Origin: DATCYZ01 sp036526195 | GTDB lineage: Bacteria; Pseudomonadota; Gammaproteobacteria; Burkholderiales; SG8-39 | Direction of reading: 5' to 3' | DNA length: 21,091 nt | Assembly (NCBI GenBank): GCA_036526195.1 | Contig: DATCYZ010000003.1 | Coordinates: 1 to 21,091 of the forward strand | Part shown: positions 6,725 to 14,323 of the stretch, piece after piece | Position numbering within the stretch: the stretch's first letter is position 1 | How the letters are laid out: each line of letters opens with the position of its first letter | The notes under the pieces: generated by a model | What the model was told of the DNA's origin: nothing | Seen by the model: only the letters and a program-made list of their open reading frames with translations | Databases searched by the model: none | Program-made: the position numbers and the translations under genes

Positions 6725-8524
6725 TCACCGCGCCCCGGCGCGCAGCAGCGCCTCGGCGAGTTCGAGCGCGTCGTCCGGCCAGTACGCCTCCGGCCGCGGT
6801 TTCTTCGCCCCCGCTTCGGCGAGCGCGCGGCAGGCGAGCACCGGCAGGACCCAGCGCAGCGGAAACGCCGCGCGCCCGTGCGCTGCGCCGAGCAGGGCGC
6901 CTGCGATCGCGGCATTGGTATCGGTGTCGCCGCCCGCGCCGACGGTGTCGATCAACCCGACCTCGAGCGAGGGCGAATGCAGCAAGCGGTAGAACGCGTT
7001 CTGCAGCGCGACGCAGACCCAGCCCTGGTGGCGCTGGAAGTCCGCCGGCGGCTCGCCGGCGGCGCCGGCCTCGATCGCCTCGCGCGCCGGCCCGTCGGCC
7101 TGCGCGCGCGCCGCGGCCCCCATCGCGGCGGCGTCGTCGCCGGCCGTGCCGACGGCGATGGCCGCGGCAAACGCGGCGCTCGCCGCGACGCATACCGGGT
7201 TGGGATGGGTGAGCGCGGCATCCTCGCGCGCGGCGCTCGCGGCGCGCGCGGGATCGCCCGCCGCCCAGACGCCGATCGGCGAGACGCGCATCAACGCGCC
7301 GTTGGCCTCGCTCGCCGCGTTCGGGCGGCCGGACAGGCCGGCGCGGGTGGTGCCGCCGATGTCGAACGGCGCGCTCCTGAACCATTCCTGGTATGCGTCG
7401 CGCGCCGCGTCCGGCGCGAAGCCGCCGCGCGCGACGATCGCGCGCGCCAGCGCGAGCGCCATCTCGCTGTCGTCGGTCGGCTGGCCGGCGATGGTGTCCC
7501 AACTGCCGCCGTCGGCGAGGTTGCGCACGCCGTCCGGATACTGGCGGCGGATCGAGGCGGCGTCGCGGAACTCCACCAGCGATCCGAGGCTGTCGCCGAC
7601 CAGTTGCCCGAGCAGCACGCCGTGCGCGCGCGAAAGGCGCAGGGCATCCGCCACCTTCGGGAACGCGGTGGACACGCGCCGCGTGCGCCGTGTTTCCTCG
7701 TGCAGCGAAGCCCAGGGAAAGCGCGCGAGTTTAGCCGCCGCGGCCGGCGCGCCCGCGGCGCAGCCGTTGACCCGCGCGCCCTCGGTGCCGGTGAAGCGCA
7801 CGCTGCGGCCGTCGTGGTCGAGCAGCACGCCGCCGGCGCCTGAAATCAGCGCCGCGCCGGCGGCGATGTCGTACTCGCTGATCGCATGGGTCGAAACCGT
7901 GGCCACGCCGTCGCCCGCCGCGACGCGCGCAAGCCGGTAGGCGATGCTCGGCAGCGCGATCACGCGCGCCGGGTGCGCCGCGCGCGCGAAGCTGCGCGGC
8001 CGCACCGCGGCCGAGGCCGAGGCCCAGACGAACCCGCCCGCCGACAGCGCGCCGCGCTCGAGCCGCTGCGCGCAGGGCGCGCCGTTGCGCCGCACCGGTC
8101 CGCAGCCCTTGGCCCAGGCGATGGTGTCCGCGTCGCGGTCCGGCGGGCAGGGCGCGTGCACCACGCCGAGCACCGGCTGCCCGGCGCGCAGCAGGCCGAT
8201 CGAGATCGCCCCGCCGCGCCGCCCGGCGAGGAACTCGGTGGTGCCGTCCTGCGGATCCACCAGCCAGCACCAGTCGGCGAGCGCCGCGTCGCGGCCCGGC
8301 GTGACGCCGGTCTCCTCGCCGACGAAACGGCAGGCGAGCAGGCCCTGCAGGGCTGCGCACAGGCGACGTTCCATCTCGGTGTCGATCGGCGCCTTCGAAT
8401 TCGTGCCGCGCGGGCCTTCGGGGCGCAGGAACTCCGCCGCCAGCAGCACGCCCTCGGCCTCGGCCGCGGCGACCGTGCCGGCGAGCACGCCCGCGAGATC
8501 CGCCGCCACGCGGTTCAGGACCAC
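6725..8524 (-). CDS. Fusion protein: inositol-monophosphatase-like domain + ADP-ribosylglycohydrolase
   Basis: One uninterrupted frame of 599 codons holds two enzymes. Residues about 10-265 are an IMPase/CysQ-type phosphatase: EETG (70-73), DPQDGT (90-95) and SEYDIAAG (216-223) give the metal-binding Glu/Asp set, with Tyr instead of the usual Trp before the last Asp. Residues about 295-590 are a DraG/ARH-type ADP-ribosylglycohydrolase: GDSLG (310-314), TDDSEMAL (350-357) and GGDTDT (about 530) supply the two-metal centre. The linker is about 30 residues, Ala- then Arg-rich. The GTG at 8524 overlaps the helicase stop by 10 nt; a second GTG at 8509 is possible, and there is no ATG. An internal GTG near residue 284 could start a separate ARH, but its nearest GAGGAA lies too far upstream. 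The two halves might remove a phosphate and then ADP-ribose from one substrate; this is inference. Confidence 0.85.
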   Translation of the reverse strand: MVLNRVAADLAGVLAGTVAAAEAEGVLLAAEFLRPEGPRGTNSKAPIDTEMERRLCAALQGLLACRFVGEETGVTPGRDAALADWCWLVDPQDGTTEFLAGRRGGAISIGLLRAGQPVLGVVHAPCPPDRDADTIAWAKGCGPVRRNGAPCAQRLERGALSAGGFVWASASAAVRPRSFARAAHPARVIALPSIAYRLARVAAGDGVATVSTHAISEYDIAAGAALISGAGGVLLDHDGRSVRFTGTEGARVNGCAAGAPAAAAKLARFPWASLHEETRRTRRVSTAFPKVADALRLSRAHGVLLGQLVGDSLGSLVEFRDAASIRRQYPDGVRNLADGGSWDTIAGQPTDDSEMALALARAIVARGGFAPDAARDAYQEWFRSAPFDIGGTTRAGLSGRPNAASEANGALMRVSPIGVWAAGDPARAASAAREDAALTHPNPVCVAASAAFAAAIAVGTAGDDAAAMGAAARAQADGPAREAIEAGAAGEPPADFQRHQGWVCVALQNAFYRLLHSPSLEVGLIDTVGAGGDTDTNAAIAGALLGAAHGRAAFPLRWVLPVLACRALAEAGAKKPRPEAYWPDDALELAEALLRAGAR

Positions 8525-10644
8525 AGGCCGCGCAGGCGCGCGGCGACGTCGATCGGCACGCCAACGCCGGCCGGCGCATCCGCCCCGGCCCCGGCTTGCG
8601 GCCAGACGGCTTCCTCCAGCTGCGCGCTTACCGCGCGGTTGAGGAAGCGGCTGCGCGCGCCGTACACGTGCGCGTCGCCGCGCCGCGACTGCTGGGTGAC
8701 GTAGTACTTCAACGGCGCGAGCAGGTGGAGCTCGGTCTTCGCGCGCGTCATCGCGACGTAGAGCAATCGACGCTCTTCCTCCACCGCCTGCGGCTTGCCG
8801 GTGGCGAACTCGGAAGGGAAATTCCCGTCGGCGACGTTCAGCACGTGCACCGACTCCCACTCCTGCCCCTTGGCCGAATGGATGGTCGAGAGGATCAGGT
8901 AATCCTCGTCGAGGTACGGATCCCCGGCGAGGTCGCCGGTGGCCGCCGGCGGGTCGAGCGCGAGCTCGGTAAGGAAGGTTTCGCGGGTGGCGAACTGCCC
9001 GGCGATGCGCTCGAGCTGCACCAGGTCGCCAGCGCGCACCTGCGCGGAATCGTAACGGCGCTCGAGTTGCGGTCCGTACCATTCGGCGGCGCGCGAGAGC
9101 TGCCCCGGCCAGGGATGCTCCGGCGCGCCGATCTCCGCCATCAATGTGGCGAGCGCCGGCCAGGCTTCGGCCGCCGCGGGGGGCGCGGGGAACGCGGCAA
9201 GCGAAGACCAGGCATGGTTCGCCGCCTCGAAGCGCGTCCAGCAGCGCGCCGCGAGCCCCGGCCCGATGCCGGGCACCAGTTGCAGCGCGCGGAAGGCCGC
9301 GACACGGTTCTGCGGATTGTCGGCCCAGCGCAGGATCGCGAGCAGGTCCTTGACGTGCGCCGCCTCGAGGAACTTCAGCCCGCCGTACTTCACGTAGGGA
9401 ATGTTCCGGCGCACGAGTTCCAGTTCCAGCACGTCGCTGTGGTGCGCGCTGCGGAACAGCACCGCCTGCCGCCGCAGGCCGGTGCCGCGCTCGCGCGCCG
9501 CGAGCACCTGCGCCACCACGTAGTCGGCCTGCGCGACGTCGTCGGCCACGGTGACCAGGCGCGGCTTCGCGCCCGCGCCGCGCACCGCGCGCAGGCTCTT
9601 GCGATACTGCCGCGCGCCGCCGGCGATCAGCGCATTGGCGCAATCGAGGATGCCCTGCGTCGATCGGTAGTTCTCCTCCAGCGCGACCACCTCGGCGTTC
9701 GGCGTGTACTGCGCCGGGAAGCCGAGGATGTTCTCCACGGTCGCGGCGCGAAACGCGTAGATCGACTGCGCGTCGTCGCCCACCACGGTGAGCCCGGCGC
9801 CGTCCGGTCGCAGGCGGGCGAGGATGCCGGCCTGCAGCGCGTTGGTGTCCTGGTACTCGTCGACCAGGATCTGGTCGAAGGCGGCGCCGAGATCGGCGGC
9901 GAAGGCCGCGTCCTCGACCATGGCGTTCCAGTAGAGCAACAGGTCGTCGTAGTCGAGCAGGCGCTGCGCGAGCTTGCGCTCGACATAGCCGCGGTACAGG
10001 CGCGCGAGGTCTTCCTCCCATTCCGCGCACCAGGGATAGACATCGGTCAGCGTCGCGGCGAGCCGTCCCTGCGTGTTGACGCGGTGCGAATAGATCGCGA
10101 GGCAGGTGTCCTTGCGCGGGAAGCGCTTCTCGGTCGAGGACAAGCCGAGCTCGTGGCGGGCCACGTCCATCAGGTCGGCGGCGTCGCCGCGATCGAGCAC
10201 GGTGAAGTTCGCGTCCAGCCCGACGCGCGCCGCGTGCTTGCGGATCAGCCGGTTGGCGATGCCGTGGAAGGTGCCCGACCAGGTGAGGCGCACCGCGGGG
10301 GGCGGGGAGAAGCCGCCGCCCTGCGGCGCGCGCCCCTTGCGCGCCGCGGCCAGCGCTTCGGCGACGATGCCCTGCGCGCGGCGCGTCATCTCCGCCGCGG
10401 CGCGGCGCGTGAAAGTGAGCAGCAGAATGCGCTCCGGCGCCACGCCCTCGAGCACCAGGTGCGCGACGCGGTGCGCCAGCGTATTCGTCTTGCCGGTGCC
10501 CGCGCCGGCGATCACCAGCAGCGGCCCGGCGCGAAAGCGGCCGTCCGCGGTGCGCGCGCCGAAGCAGGCCGCGGCGCGCTGCGCCGGATTCAGGCGGTCG
10601 AAGACCTTGGGACCGGCGGCGGCTTCGGCAAGGATCGCAGACAC
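8515..10644 (-). CDS. UvrD/Rep-family ATP-dependent DNA helicase (SF1A)
   Basis: This 709-residue helicase has all SF1A motifs in order: the Q-motif region (LNPAQR, 18-23), Walker A AGAGTGKT (46-53), motif Ia TFTRRAAAEM, motif II DEYQDT (about 257-262), motif III GDDAQSIYAFR, motif IV EENYRST, motif V STIHSAKGQEWE and motif VI YVAMTRAK (about 628-635). It is a 3'-5' translocase of the Rep/UvrD/PcrA type acting in DNA repair or replication restart, distinct from UvrD proper in its shorter C-terminus. The frame is open to a GTG at 10680, but a CATAAT -10 lies inside that extension, 6 nt before the GTG at 10644, so I take 10644 as the start. The end overlaps the IMPase-ARH fusion gene by 10 nt. 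Confidence 0.9.
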   Translation of the reverse strand: MSAILAEAAAGPKVFDRLNPAQRAAACFGARTADGRFRAGPLLVIAGAGTGKTNTLAHRVAHLVLEGVAPERILLLTFTRRAAAEMTRRAQGIVAEALAAARKGRAPQGGGFSPPPAVRLTWSGTFHGIANRLIRKHAARVGLDANFTVLDRGDAADLMDVARHELGLSSTEKRFPRKDTCLAIYSHRVNTQGRLAATLTDVYPWCAEWEEDLARLYRGYVERKLAQRLLDYDDLLLYWNAMVEDAAFAADLGAAFDQILVDEYQDTNALQAGILARLRPDGAGLTVVGDDAQSIYAFRAATVENILGFPAQYTPNAEVVALEENYRSTQGILDCANALIAGGARQYRKSLRAVRGAGAKPRLVTVADDVAQADYVVAQVLAARERGTGLRRQAVLFRSAHHSDVLELELVRRNIPYVKYGGLKFLEAAHVKDLLAILRWADNPQNRVAAFRALQLVPGIGPGLAARCWTRFEAANHAWSSLAAFPAPPAAAEAWPALATLMAEIGAPEHPWPGQLSRAAEWYGPQLERRYDSAQVRAGDLVQLERIAGQFATRETFLTELALDPPAATGDLAGDPYLDEDYLILSTIHSAKGQEWESVHVLNVADGNFPSEFATGKPQAVEEERRLLYVAMTRAKTELHLLAPLKYYVTQQSRRGDAHVYGARSRFLNRAVSAQLEEAVWPQAGAGADAPAGVGVPIDVAARLRGLWS

Positions 10645-10656
10645 GCCCCGATTATG
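10645..10656 (-). promoter_or_regulatory. -10 element placing the helicase gene as leaderless
   Basis: CATAAT (10656-10651, 5 of 6 to TATAAT) is followed by exactly 6 nt and then the GTG start at 10644. The transcript would begin at the start codon. TGGATG lies at -35 distance (17-bp spacer) and matches only 3 of 6. It shares the 120-bp divergent region with gshA, whose own -10 candidate is TTATCT at 10729-10734. Confidence 0.55.
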
Positions 10657-10764
10657 CCGGGGAACTGTATATCCATCCACCCCGGTGGCGCGCCGGCCTG
10701 CGGGCCCGCAAGCGACGCGTTCCGTCTGTTATCTTCCAGCCTCGAATTCCCGAGGACGCCGCCG

Positions 10765-12357
10765 GTGAGCACCTTCTACCAGAGACTTCATGCGCTTTCG
10801 CCCGACATCCTGCGCAGCCTGAAGCGCGGCATCGAGAAGGAAAGCCTGCGCGTGCGCGCCGACGGCAGGCTCGCCGACACGCCGCACCCGGCCGCGCTCG
10901 GCGCCACGCTGACGCACCCGCACATCACCACCGACTTCAGCGAGTCGCAGCTGGAACTGATCACCGGCGTGCACGACTCGGCCGAGGCCTGCGTGCGGGA
11001 GATCACGCAGATCCACCAGTTCGTCTACCGCCACCTCGGCGAGGAGATGCTCTGGGGCTCGAGCATGCCCTGCGGCCTGCCGGCGCGCGACGAGGACATC
11101 CCCATCGGGCGCTACGGCACCTCGAACGTCGGGCGCGCGAAGAGCGTGTACCGCACCGGGCTCGGGCATCGCTACGGCAAGCGCATGCAGACCATCTCCG
11201 GCATCCACTACAACTTCTCGCTGCCGCCGGAGATCTGGGCGCCGCTCGCCCATGTCGAGGGGCGCGACGGCGACCTGCGCGCCTTCCAGGACGACGCCTA
11301 CTTCGCCCTGATCCGCAATTTCCGGCGTCGCTCGTGGCTGCTGCTTTACCTGTTCGGCGCCTCGCCCGCGGTGTGCTCGAGCTTCGTCGAGGGGCGCGAG
11401 CATGCGCTCGAGAAGCTCGCCGGCAACACGCTTTACCTGCCGCACGCGACCTCGCTGCGCATGGGGCGCCTCGGCTACCAGAGCGACGCGCAGGCCTCGC
11501 TCGCGGTGAGCTACAACTGCCTCGAGAGCTACGCAGGCTCCTTGCACGGCGCGCTGACCCGGCCCTTCCCGGCCTACGAGGCGATCGGCATCCAGGACCC
11601 GTCCGGCGCGTACCGGCAGCTCTCGACCACGCTCTTGCAGATCGAGAACGAGTTCTACGGCACCATCCGGCCCAAGCGCCCGGTGGCCTCGGGCGAGCGC
11701 CCGCTGCACGCGCTGCGCGAGCGCGGCGTGGAATACGTCGAGGTGCGCTGCATGGACCTCGACCCGTTCAAGCCGGTGGGCATCGACGAGCCGGTGATGC
11801 GGTTCCTGGATGTGTTCCTCCTCGGCTGCCTGCTTGCGGACAGCCCGGCCGATACCCCGCAGGAGAACGTCGCGATGTCGGCCAACCAGCACCGCGTCGC
11901 CACCCACGGCCGCGAACCGGGGCTCGCGCTGCTGCGCGACGGCGACGAGGTGTCGCTCGCCGAATGGGCCATCGAGCTGATCACCGAGTGCGCGCCGGTC
12001 GCCGAGGCGATCGACGCGGCGCGCGGCGGCACCGCCTACCGCGACGCGCTCGGCGCTGCTGCCGCCTGCCTCGCCGACCCGGCCCGGCTGCCCTCGGCGC
12101 GCGTGCTGCAATCCATGGCGAACGCGCACGGCAATTCCTACGTCCGCTTCGCGCTCGCCACCTCGATCGCGGACCTCGACGCGATCATGGCGCTGCCCTG
12201 GTCGGACGCCGACGAGGCGCGCTTCTCGAAGATGGCGGCCGACTCGATCGCCCAGCAGGCCGCGATCGAGGCCGCCGACACCGAACCCTTCGAGGCGTTT
12301 CGCCTGAACTACATGTCCGAAGCGCAGCTCGGCACGCCGGGCCTGCGCACCTGTTGA
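10765..12357 (+). CDS. gshA: Glutamate-cysteine ligase
   Basis: This 530-residue protein matches the proteobacterial GshA type (E. coli 518 residues) along its whole length. The N-terminal RGIEKESLRV holds the catalytic Glu cluster. TTDFSESQLELIT, the SSMPC segment, YGKRMQTISGIHYNFSLP, CLESYAGSL, and VEYVEVRCMDLDPF follow in the expected order. It forms gamma-glutamylcysteine from Glu, Cys and ATP, the first step of glutathione synthesis, in the cytoplasm. The start is a GTG with a GAGGA 8 nt upstream. The frame is open far upstream, opposite the helicase gene, but that part is a shadow. The partner gshB is not in the window. The aldolase gene follows after 25 bp. Confidence 0.95.
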   Translation: MSTFYQRLHALSPDILRSLKRGIEKESLRVRADGRLADTPHPAALGATLTHPHITTDFSESQLELITGVHDSAEACVREITQIHQFVYRHLGEEMLWGSSMPCGLPARDEDIPIGRYGTSNVGRAKSVYRTGLGHRYGKRMQTISGIHYNFSLPPEIWAPLAHVEGRDGDLRAFQDDAYFALIRNFRRRSWLLLYLFGASPAVCSSFVEGREHALEKLAGNTLYLPHATSLRMGRLGYQSDAQASLAVSYNCLESYAGSLHGALTRPFPAYEAIGIQDPSGAYRQLSTTLLQIENEFYGTIRPKRPVASGERPLHALRERGVEYVEVRCMDLDPFKPVGIDEPVMRFLDVFLLGCLLADSPADTPQENVAMSANQHRVATHGREPGLALLRDGDEVSLAEWAIELITECAPVAEAIDAARGGTAYRDALGAAAACLADPARLPSARVLQSMANAHGNSYVRFALATSIADLDAIMALPWSDADEARFSKMAADSIAQQAAIEAADTEPFEAFRLNYMSEAQLGTPGLRTC

Positions 12358-12382
12358 TCCCTCCCCCTCCCAAGGAATCGCC

Positions 12383-13171
12383 ATGAGCATCGTTCGCAAC
12401 CACGCCCTCGCCCAGCTGCGCGCCGGCAAGCTCGCCATCGGCATGGGCCTGCGCCAGGCGCGCACCGTCGACATCGCGCAGATCGCCAAGACCGCCGGCT
12501 TCGACTGGCTGTTCATCGACTGCGAGCACAGCTCGATGGGCACCGACACCGCGGCGCAGATTTCCTGCGCCTCGCTCGCGGTGGGCATCTCGCCCATCGT
12601 GCGCGTGCCCGGCTACGAGCACTACCTCGCCTCGCGCATGCTCGACAACGGCGCGCAGGGCGTCGTGGTGCCGCACGTCGACACCGCCGAGATGGCGAAG
12701 CGCGTCGCCGACCACTGCCGCTTCCCGCCGGTGGGCAAGCGCTCGATGGGCGGCGGCCTGCAGCAGGTCGGCTTCGCACCGATGCCGGTGGGCGAGATGG
12801 CGAAGGCGGTGAACGAGGAAACCCTGGTCGTGGTGATGATCGAGTCGCCCGAGGGCGTAAAAAACTGCGAGGCGATCGCCGCCACGCCCGGCATCGACGC
12901 GTTGCTGATCGGCACCAACGACCTGTGCTTCGAGATGGGCATCCCGGGCAAGTTCGACGACCCGAAGGTGGAAGACGCCTACAAGAAGGTGATCGCCGCC
13001 TGCCGCAAGCACGGCAAGTTCCCCGGCATGGGCGGCCTGTACACCGCGCCGCACCTCGAGAAGTACACCGGCATGGGCGTGCAGCTGATCCTATCGGGGT
13101 CGGATTTCGCCTTCCTCACCCGCGCGGCGACTGCCCAGGCGACGCTGGTGCGGGGCTACGAGAAGAAGTAG
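12383..13171 (+). CDS. HpcH/HpaI-family class II pyruvate aldolase
   Basis: This is a 262-residue TIM-barrel aldolase. The key positions are present: H49 in DCEHS (proton transfer), R74 in VRVP (pyruvate binding), metal ligands E154 in MIESPEG and D180 in IGTNDL, and GKRSMGGG (118-125). Members cleave or form 4-hydroxy-2-oxo acids using pyruvate and a divalent metal. The natural aldehyde cannot be told, and citrate-lyase-beta-like members share the fold. AAGGAA lies 7 nt before the ATG. The gene is 25 bp after gshA on the same strand, but a functional link to glutathione synthesis is not evident. Confidence 0.88.
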   Translation: MSIVRNHALAQLRAGKLAIGMGLRQARTVDIAQIAKTAGFDWLFIDCEHSSMGTDTAAQISCASLAVGISPIVRVPGYEHYLASRMLDNGAQGVVVPHVDTAEMAKRVADHCRFPPVGKRSMGGGLQQVGFAPMPVGEMAKAVNEETLVVVMIESPEGVKNCEAIAATPGIDALLIGTNDLCFEMGIPGKFDDPKVEDAYKKVIAACRKHGKFPGMGGLYTAPHLEKYTGMGVQLILSGSDFAFLTRAATAQATLVRGYEKK

Positions 13172-13192
13172 GCCGTGAAACCCCCTGTCGCG

Positions 13193-13208
13193 GCCCGCTC
13201 GTGCGGGC
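13193..13208. terminator. Short GC hairpin between convergent aldolase and hicA genes
   Basis: GCCCGC (13193-13198), loop TCGT, then GCGGGC (13203-13208) form a perfect 6-bp stem in a 45-bp convergent gap. There is no T-run, so a role as a terminator is only possible. Confidence 0.3.
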
Positions 13209-13216
13209 GGCGGCGC

Positions 13217-13459
13217 TCAGTCGAAGAGGCGACGCATCAGCGCATCCCGGTCCGATCCAAGGCTTGCCGCCACCGCTCCCAGGATCGCCGCAAGCGTGCC
13301 GATCTTCAACGGATCGTGGGCCGGGACCGTCACGTGATGCACCTCCGGCGTAGTGCGCGTGAGCCGCAGGTGGCTTCCTGTCTGCCGTGTGACCTCGTAA
13401 CCGACCCGTCGAAGCGCCTTTGCGAGATCGGCGCCAGACAGGTCGCGCGGCAACTTCAC
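13217..13459 (-). CDS. hicA: HicA-type mRNA interferase toxin
   Basis: This is an 80-residue dsRBD-like HicA. The core GYEVTRQTGSHLRLTR (residues about 20-35) holds the catalytic His in GSH. HHVTVPAHDPLKIGTLAAIL then completes the fold. It is slightly longer than classic HicA (about 60 residues) because of a C-terminal helix. HicA cleaves mRNA in a ribosome-independent manner and is silenced by HicB. It starts with GTG, and the start overlaps the hicB stop as GTGA, so translation is coupled to the antitoxin. No residue is obviously lost, so it is probably active. Confidence 0.88.
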   Translation of the reverse strand: MKLPRDLSGADLAKALRRVGYEVTRQTGSHLRLTRTTPEVHHVTVPAHDPLKIGTLAAILGAVAASLGSDRDALMRRLFD

Positions 13460-13662
13460 GCCGCAATCACCTCGTCGCGTACGAAGTGCAGGCGGATCAT
13501 CCTGGGCGCGACGCCTTCGTCAAAGTGGCAGCGCACCGCGTCACGCACCCGCGCATGCAACTCCTCGACGCTGGCGGCCTGCGTAAAGATCGCTTCACCG
13601 ACAGCACGCGCCACCCAGCCACCTTCGGGGTCATCCTCGACGACGAAAATGATCTCGCTCAT
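13456..13662 (-). CDS. hicB: HicB-like antitoxin
   Basis: This 68-residue protein has the degraded RNase-H-like fold of short HicB antitoxins: an N-terminal strand IIFVVEDDPEGGWVARAV, a helix with SVEELHARVRDAVRCHF, and a final strand IRLHFVRDEVIA. It has no C-terminal ribbon-helix-helix or HTH DNA-binding domain, so it may not autoregulate alone. It precedes hicA, the antitoxin-first (hicBA) order, with a 4-bp overlap. The ATG at 13662 lies 6 nt behind a TAGAAT -10, so the mRNA may be leaderless. An upstream out-of-frame ATG (13670) encodes only two codons. Confidence 0.82.
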   Translation of the reverse strand: MSEIIFVVEDDPEGGWVARAVGEAIFTQAASVEELHARVRDAVRCHFDEGVAPRMIRLHFVRDEVIAA

Positions 13663-13674
13663 GGGTCCATTCTA
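13663..13674 (-). promoter_or_regulatory. -10 element of hicBA, leaderless geometry
   Basis: TAGAAT (13674-13669, 5 of 6 to TATAAT) is followed by 6 nt and then the hicB ATG. TAGGCG at 17-bp spacing is a 3-of-6 match for a -35 element. There is no Shine-Dalgarno. Confidence 0.5.
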
Positions 13675-13747
13675 GAGCGACACTGCCGGCGCGCCTAGGC
13701 CCTCGGCCCGGCGGCCGCAGGCTGGAAAGCGACCGCGCGGCTTTGCG

Positions 13748-13767
13748 TAAACTCCGCCCCGGGAGGA
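13748..13767 (+). promoter_or_regulatory. -10 element and ribosome-binding site of the lemA operon
   Basis: TAAACT (13748-13753) lies in the context GCGTAAACT, identical to the FKBP promoter. GGGAGGA (13761-13767) lies 7 nt before the lemA ATG. In contrast to hicB, this transcript has a normal short leader. Confidence 0.45.
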
Positions 13768-13774
13768 CGCGCCG

Positions 13775-14323
13775 ATGGACCTGACGGGCTGGATCGCGAC
13801 AGCCGCCGCCGTGGGGGCGGCGCTCGGGGTCATCGTCGTCTACAACCGGCTGGTGTCCGACCGCAACCTCGCGCGCCAGGGTTTCGCCGACATCGACGTG
13901 CAGTTGAAGCGCCGCGCAGACCTCGTGCCGCAACTGGTCGAGGCGGTGCGCGGCTACGCCGCCTACGAAAAGGCGCTGCTCGAGAGCGTCACCGAACTGC
14001 GCGCGCGCGCGGTGTCCGCCGAGGGCCTCGCCGAGCGCTTCGGCGCCGAGCGCGCGCTCGGCGGTCCGCTCGGGCAACTGCTGCTGCTGCAGGAGGCCTA
14101 CCCGCAGCTGAAGGCGGACGAGAACTTCCGCAGGCTGTCCTCGCAACTCGTCGAGACCGAGGACGCGCTGCAGTACGCGCGGCGCTTCTACAATGGCGCG
14201 GTGAAGCAGTACCTCACGCGCCTGGAGACCTTCCCGGACCTGCTCGTTGCGCGCCTGTTCGGCTTCGCGCCGATGCCGTTCTTCGAGACCGGGGACCGCG
14301 AAGCGGTGAAGGTGGCGCTGTGA
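13775..14323 (+). CDS. lemA: LemA family protein
   Basis: This is a 182-residue protein. One N-terminal membrane helix (about 5-24) precedes the LemA signature YNRLVSDRNLARQGFADIDVQLKRRADLVPQLVEAV, followed by a long helical body (ETEDALQYARRFYNGAVKQYLTRLETFPDLLVARLFGF). It is anchored in the inner membrane with the four-helix bundle outside or inside depending on topology; the function is unknown. It is coupled to the next gene by a GTGA overlap. LemA next to a DUF2207 or TPM protein is a widespread pair, probably one membrane complex. Confidence 0.92.
   Translation: MDLTGWIATAAAVGAALGVIVVYNRLVSDRNLARQGFADIDVQLKRRADLVPQLVEAVRGYAAYEKALLESVTELRARAVSAEGLAERFGAERALGGPLGQLLLLQEAYPQLKADENFRRLSSQLVETEDALQYARRFYNGAVKQYLTRLETFPDLLVARLFGFAPMPFFETGDREAVKVAL

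Noticed and set aside
8525..10030. Upstream extension of the fusion-protein frame into the helicase gene
   Set aside because: It is out of frame with the helicase, which has all its motifs, and is low-complexity Arg/Gly/Ala. The first plausible starts are GTG 8524 or 8509.
10645..10680. Start of the helicase at GTG 10680
   Set aside because: The extra 12 residues contain the -10 hexamer of the gene and no conserved sequence.
10677..10688. CCACC-CC-GGTGG repeat in the helicase-gshA divergent region
   Set aside because: A 5-bp GC-rich repeat can arise by chance and fits no known operator.
8596..12357. Plus-strand open frame of 1253 codons running through the helicase region into gshA
   Set aside because: Only the part from 10765 matches GshA. 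The upstream part lies antisense to the helicase, is Arg/Ala/Gly-rich, and is kept open by high GC.
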